Source: Myxococcus dinghuensis
GTDB lineage: Bacteria; Myxococcota; Myxococcia; Myxococcales; Myxococcaceae
Assembly: GCF_024198235.1 (NCBI RefSeq)
Contig: NZ_JAKCFB010000036.1
Coordinates: 1 to 64,000 of the forward strand
DNA: 64,000 nt
Direction: 5' to 3'
Position 1 is the stretch's first letter. Each line of letters opens with the position of its first letter. The notes below the pieces were generated by a model, which did no database searches, was not told the DNA's origin, and saw nothing but the letters and a program-made list of their open reading frames with translations. Below, piece after piece: positions 61,576 through 64,000 of the stretch. A program made the translations under genes and the position numbers.

Positions 61576-62588
61576 GGTGCGAAGTCCTCGTACGTGCGCC
61601 CCAGCCACTCCAGGGCGTTCTGGCAGAGCAGCCGCTCGCGCGCGGCCTGCGACAGCTCCGTCAGCGATTCGATGAGCGTCCCCGGGCGGTCCTCGCCCAG
61701 CGGGAACGGGTAGTCACTGCCCAGCGCCACCTTGTCGTGGCCGAAGAGCTGGATGATGAAGCGCAGGGTGTCCGCGTCGTGCACCAGCGAGTCCACCCAG
61801 AAGCTCCCCAGGTAGTCGCGCGGGGAGACCTTGTTGTCCACGGCCACCAGGTCCGGCCGGGCCTCGAAGCCGTGCTGGATGCGGCCCAGCGTCCCGGGGA
61901 ACGCGCCGCCGCCGTGCGCGAAGGCGAAGCGCAGCGCGGGCAGCCGCTCCAGCACGCCGCCGAAGATGAGCGAGCAGATGGCCAGCGACATCTCCGCGGG
62001 CATGCCGACGAGCCACGGCAGCCAGTACTTCTGCATCTTCGCCTCGCCCATCATGTCCCACGGGTGGACGAAGATGGACGCGCCCAGCTCGTGGGCCGCC
62101 TGGAAGAAGGGGAACAGCGCCGGGTCGGACAGGTTCCAGTCGTTGACGTGGCTGCCGATCTGCACCCCCGCCAGCCCCAGCTCCTTCACGCACCGCTCCA
62201 GCTCGCGCACCGCCAGCTCCGGGGACTGGAGCGGGACGGTGCCCAGGCCCACGAAGCGCCTGGGGTTCTCCTTCGCCACGGTGGCCACGTGGTCGTTGAG
62301 GAAGCGCGCCATGTCCGCGCCGTGCTCCGGCTTCGTCCAGTAGCTGAACATCACCGGCACGGTGGACAGCACCTGGACGTGGACGCCCGCCGCGTCGCAC
62401 TCCACCAGGCGCTGGGTCGGGTCCCAGCAGTTGCTCTCCACCTCGCGGAAGAACTTGCCGTCGTCGCGCACCATGCGCGCGCGGCACGGCGCGTGGTGGT
62501 CCAGGGTGATGAAGCCCCCGTAGCCGTAGCGCTCCGCGAACCTCGGAATCTTCGCGGGCAGCACGTGCGTGTGGATGTCGACCTTCAA
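61572..62588 (-). CDS. aminocarboxymuconate-semialdehyde decarboxylase (ACMSD)
   Basis: 338 residues. Amidohydrolase-family metal enzyme that removes CO2 from 2-amino-3-carboxymuconate semialdehyde. Metal ligands are visible: VDIHTHVLP (HxH), IFVHPWDMMG and LGSDYPFPLGE; also WDPTQRLVECDAAGV. I chose the TTG at 62588, which overlaps the dioxygenase stop (TTGA) and places the HxH motif at the normal position near the N-terminus; no ATG or GTG gives a correct length. The upstream part of a longer reading frame is merely the antisense-free continuation of another frame. Confidence 0.92.
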   Translation of the reverse strand: MKVDIHTHVLPAKIPRFAERYGYGGFITLDHHAPCRARMVRDDGKFFREVESNCWDPTQRLVECDAAGVHVQVLSTVPVMFSYWTKPEHGADMARFLNDHVATVAKENPRRFVGLGTVPLQSPELAVRELERCVKELGLAGVQIGSHVNDWNLSDPALFPFFQAAHELGASIFVHPWDMMGEAKMQKYWLPWLVGMPAEMSLAICSLIFGGVLERLPALRFAFAHGGGAFPGTLGRIQHGFEARPDLVAVDNKVSPRDYLGSFWVDSLVHDADTLRFIIQLFGHDKVALGSDYPFPLGEDRPGTLIESLTELSQAARERLLCQNALEWLGRTYEDFAP

Positions 62589-63109
62589 CGTGAAGGCCCT
62601 CCCTTGGTGACCTTCGTCCCGCACTTCTTGCAGGTGCAGTGGTCCGGGTTGCCGTAGAAGTTCTCGAAGATGGGCGGTAGCTGCGTGACGAGGTTCGTGA
62701 CGTGGACGAACTCCTCGTAGAGCCTCTCGCCGCAGTCGGGGCACAGCCACATGAAGCCGTCCAGCTCGTGCGGCAGGCGGCGGCGCTCCAGCACCAGCCC
62801 CACCGTGCCCGCGGGCCGCTGCGGCGAGTGCGGCACCCTGGGCGGCAGCAGGAAGATCTCCCCTTCGTGGATGGGGATGTCCGTGGGCTTGCCGTCGTCG
62901 AGCACGCGCAGGTTCATCGTGCCCTCGAGCTGGTAGAAGAACTCCTCGCCCTCGTTGATGTGGAAGTCCGTGCGCGAGTTGGGGCCACCCACCACGGTGA
63001 CCATGAACTCACGGTCCGCCCACACCTGCTGGTTGCCGACGGGCGGCTTGAGCAGGTGGCGGTGCTCGTCGATCCACTTCTTGAAGTTGATGGGGGTCAG
63101 GCGTCCCAT
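62585..63109 (-). CDS. 3-hydroxyanthranilate 3,4-dioxygenase
   Basis: 174 residues. Cupin-type non-heme iron dioxygenase that opens the ring of 3-hydroxyanthranilate. Iron ligands are in TDFHINEGEEFFYQLEG and PHSPQRPAG. Two C-x-x-C pairs (CPDCGERLYEEF and CTCKKCG) form the rubredoxin-like second metal site found in bacterial enzymes. The ATG lies immediately after the RidA-like gene with no gap, and the stop overlaps the decarboxylase start. Confidence 0.94.
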   Translation of the reverse strand: MGRLTPINFKKWIDEHRHLLKPPVGNQQVWADREFMVTVVGGPNSRTDFHINEGEEFFYQLEGTMNLRVLDDGKPTDIPIHEGEIFLLPPRVPHSPQRPAGTVGLVLERRRLPHELDGFMWLCPDCGERLYEEFVHVTNLVTQLPPIFENFYGNPDHCTCKKCGTKVTKGGPSR

Positions 63110-63538
63110 TCATTCATCTCCGATGGTGGCGATGCACTTCAGCTCGATGGCGATGGGCGTGGGCAGCCGGTTGATCTCGAGCGTCGTGCGGCAGGGTGGG
63201 TCGTCCTTGAAGTACTCCGCCCACAGCCGGTTGTAGATGGGGAAGTCCTTCTTCATGTCCGTCAGGTACACGGTGACGTCCACCAGCCGGTCCCAGGACG
63301 AGCCGGCGTCCTCCAGGATGTAGCGGACGTTGCGGAACACCGAGTGGCACTGCGTCTCGATGTCGTACGAGACGATGTTGCCCTCCGCGTCCAGCTCCAC
63401 GCCGGGAATCTTCTTCGTGCCGCGCTCGCGCGGGCCCACGCCGGACAGGAAGAGGAGGTTGCCCACGCGGCGGGCGTGAGGGTACAGCCCCACGGGCTCC
63501 GGGGCCTTCTGGGAATCGACTCGCTGACCGTTGCTCAC
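63110..63538 (-). CDS. RidA-family protein, probable 2-aminomuconate deaminase
   Basis: 142 residues, the usual RidA/YjgF length plus a short N-terminal tail. Signature blocks: VGNLLFLSGVGPRE, DIETQCHSVFRNVRYILEDAG and the Arg-containing PPCRTTLEINRLP. Within a kynurenine/nitrobenzoate-type operon such a protein deaminates 2-aminomuconate to 4-oxalocrotonate; context makes this likely, whereas RidA homologues elsewhere are general enamine deaminases. The GTG start at 63538 is supported by the normal start of the family; it lies 17 bases after the dehydrogenase stop. Confidence 0.9.
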   Translation of the reverse strand: MSNGQRVDSQKAPEPVGLYPHARRVGNLLFLSGVGPRERGTKKIPGVELDAEGNIVSYDIETQCHSVFRNVRYILEDAGSSWDRLVDVTVYLTDMKKDFPIYNRLWAEYFKDDPPCRTTLEINRLPTPIAIELKCIATIGDE

Positions 63539-63555
63539 GTGCGTCTCCAAACGGC

Positions 63556-64000
63556 TCACAGCTTGATGCAGACGTTCTTCGGCTCGGTGAAGAAGCGCAG
63601 CGCCTCCCAGCCTCCCTCGCGCCCCACGCCCGAGTCCTTCACCCCGCCGAACGGCGTGCGCAGGTCGCGCAGCATCCAGCAGTTCACCCAGACGATGCCG
63701 CTGTGCAGCCGCGAGGCGAGGCGGTGCGCGCGCGTGACGTCCTTCGTCCACACGCTCGCCGCCAGGCCGTACTTCGTGGAGTTGGCCCAGGCGAGCACCT
63801 CGTCCTCGCCGTCGAAGGGGATGAGCGTGGCCACCGGGCCGAAGATCTCCTCCTGGTTGGTGCGGCACTCCGCGCCCAGGCCCTCGATGAGCGTGGGCTC
63901 CACGAACCAGCCCTCCGCGCAGCGACCGGACAGGCTGGCGCGCTGGCCTCCGGTGAGCACGCGCCCGCCCTCCTGCTTCGCCAGCTCGATGTAGCCCATC
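63556..64000 (-). CDS. aldehyde dehydrogenase C-terminus, probable aminomuconate-semialdehyde dehydrogenase (partial)
   Basis: The last 148 residues of an NAD-dependent aldehyde dehydrogenase; the start and the catalytic Cys region lie beyond the right edge. The visible EEIFGPVATLIPFD block carries the conserved Glu, and NCWMLRDLRTPFGGVKDSG is typical of the 2-hydroxymuconic/2-aminomuconic semialdehyde dehydrogenase group. In this position it would oxidise 2-aminomuconate semialdehyde between the decarboxylase and deaminase steps. It is the first visible gene of the operon; others may precede it. Confidence 0.9.
   Translation of the reverse strand, partial: MGYIELAKQEGGRVLTGGQRASLSGRCAEGWFVEPTLIEGLGAECRTNQEEIFGPVATLIPFDGEDEVLAWANSTKYGLAASVWTKDVTRAHRLASRLHSGIVWVNCWMLRDLRTPFGGVKDSGVGREGGWEALRFFTEPKNVCIKL

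Overview
The window is very GC-rich, densely coding DNA from a delta-proteobacterial myxobacterium, most likely Myxococcaceae (Myxococcus, Corallococcus or Pyxidicoccus type). Family content supports this: a carotenoid cluster ending in carA and carH, an FHA-type sigma-54 activator next to a very large Ser/Thr kinase, a retron-type reverse transcriptase, ADYC and RCC1 lipoproteins, and many secreted Cys-rich proteins. I saw no tRNA, rRNA, insertion sequence or CRISPR array.

Layout. (1) 1-6.6 kb: the end of a giant RHS/YD-repeat protein (its start lies outside the window) with an atypical C-terminal domain, coupled to a small lipoprotein. (2) 6.6-13.2 kb: a TetR regulator and a membrane metallophosphoesterase, divergent from a lipoprotein of 28 RCC1 repeats. 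(3) 13.2-18.8 kb: a minus-strand block of a HEAT-repeat/degenerate aldo-keto reductase fusion, a putative retron msr-msd bounded by 14-nt inverted repeats, a HEAT-extended reverse transcriptase, and a coupled TIGR02996/leucine-rich-repeat protein. This is the best candidate for an undescribed system. (4) 18.8-22.9 kb: two unknown proteins, an esterase, a TIGR01777 epimerase and a YtfJ-like redoxin.

(5) 23.0-34.8 kb: the light-regulated carotenoid operon, crtE-crtI-crtB-HMG-CoA reductase-(37-codon ORF)-crtD-crtC-glycosyltransferase-crtYc-crtYd-acyltransferase-carA-carH. Almost every junction is a 4-8 nt overlap. Products run from mevalonate supply through phytoene and lycopene to a cyclised, hydroxylated, probably glycosylated and acylated carotenoid. 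CarA and CarH probably act at the promoter before crtE, and a second copy of the same 14-bp motif lies inside the epimerase gene.

(6) 34.8-48.2 kb, minus strand: a BNR-repeat protein, an ADYC lipoprotein, a kinase-STAND-sulfatase-modifier fusion, its FHA-sigma-54 activator, two exported proteins and a tandem pair of lipoprotein paralogues. Two near-consensus sigma-54 promoters in this block are each preceded by copies of the palindrome GGCAAG-N-CTTGCC, suggesting a self-contained regulon of the local activator. (7) 48.4-58.1 kb: an APC permease and a glutamine synthetase tail to tail, a decayed DUF4365-like fragment, an alpha/beta hydrolase, a proline-rich protein with a possible Cys-His-Asp triad, a thaumatin-like Cys-rich protein and a divergent toxin-type glycosyltransferase. 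(8) 58.2-64.0 kb: a tightly overlapped kynurenine-degradation operon cut by the window end.
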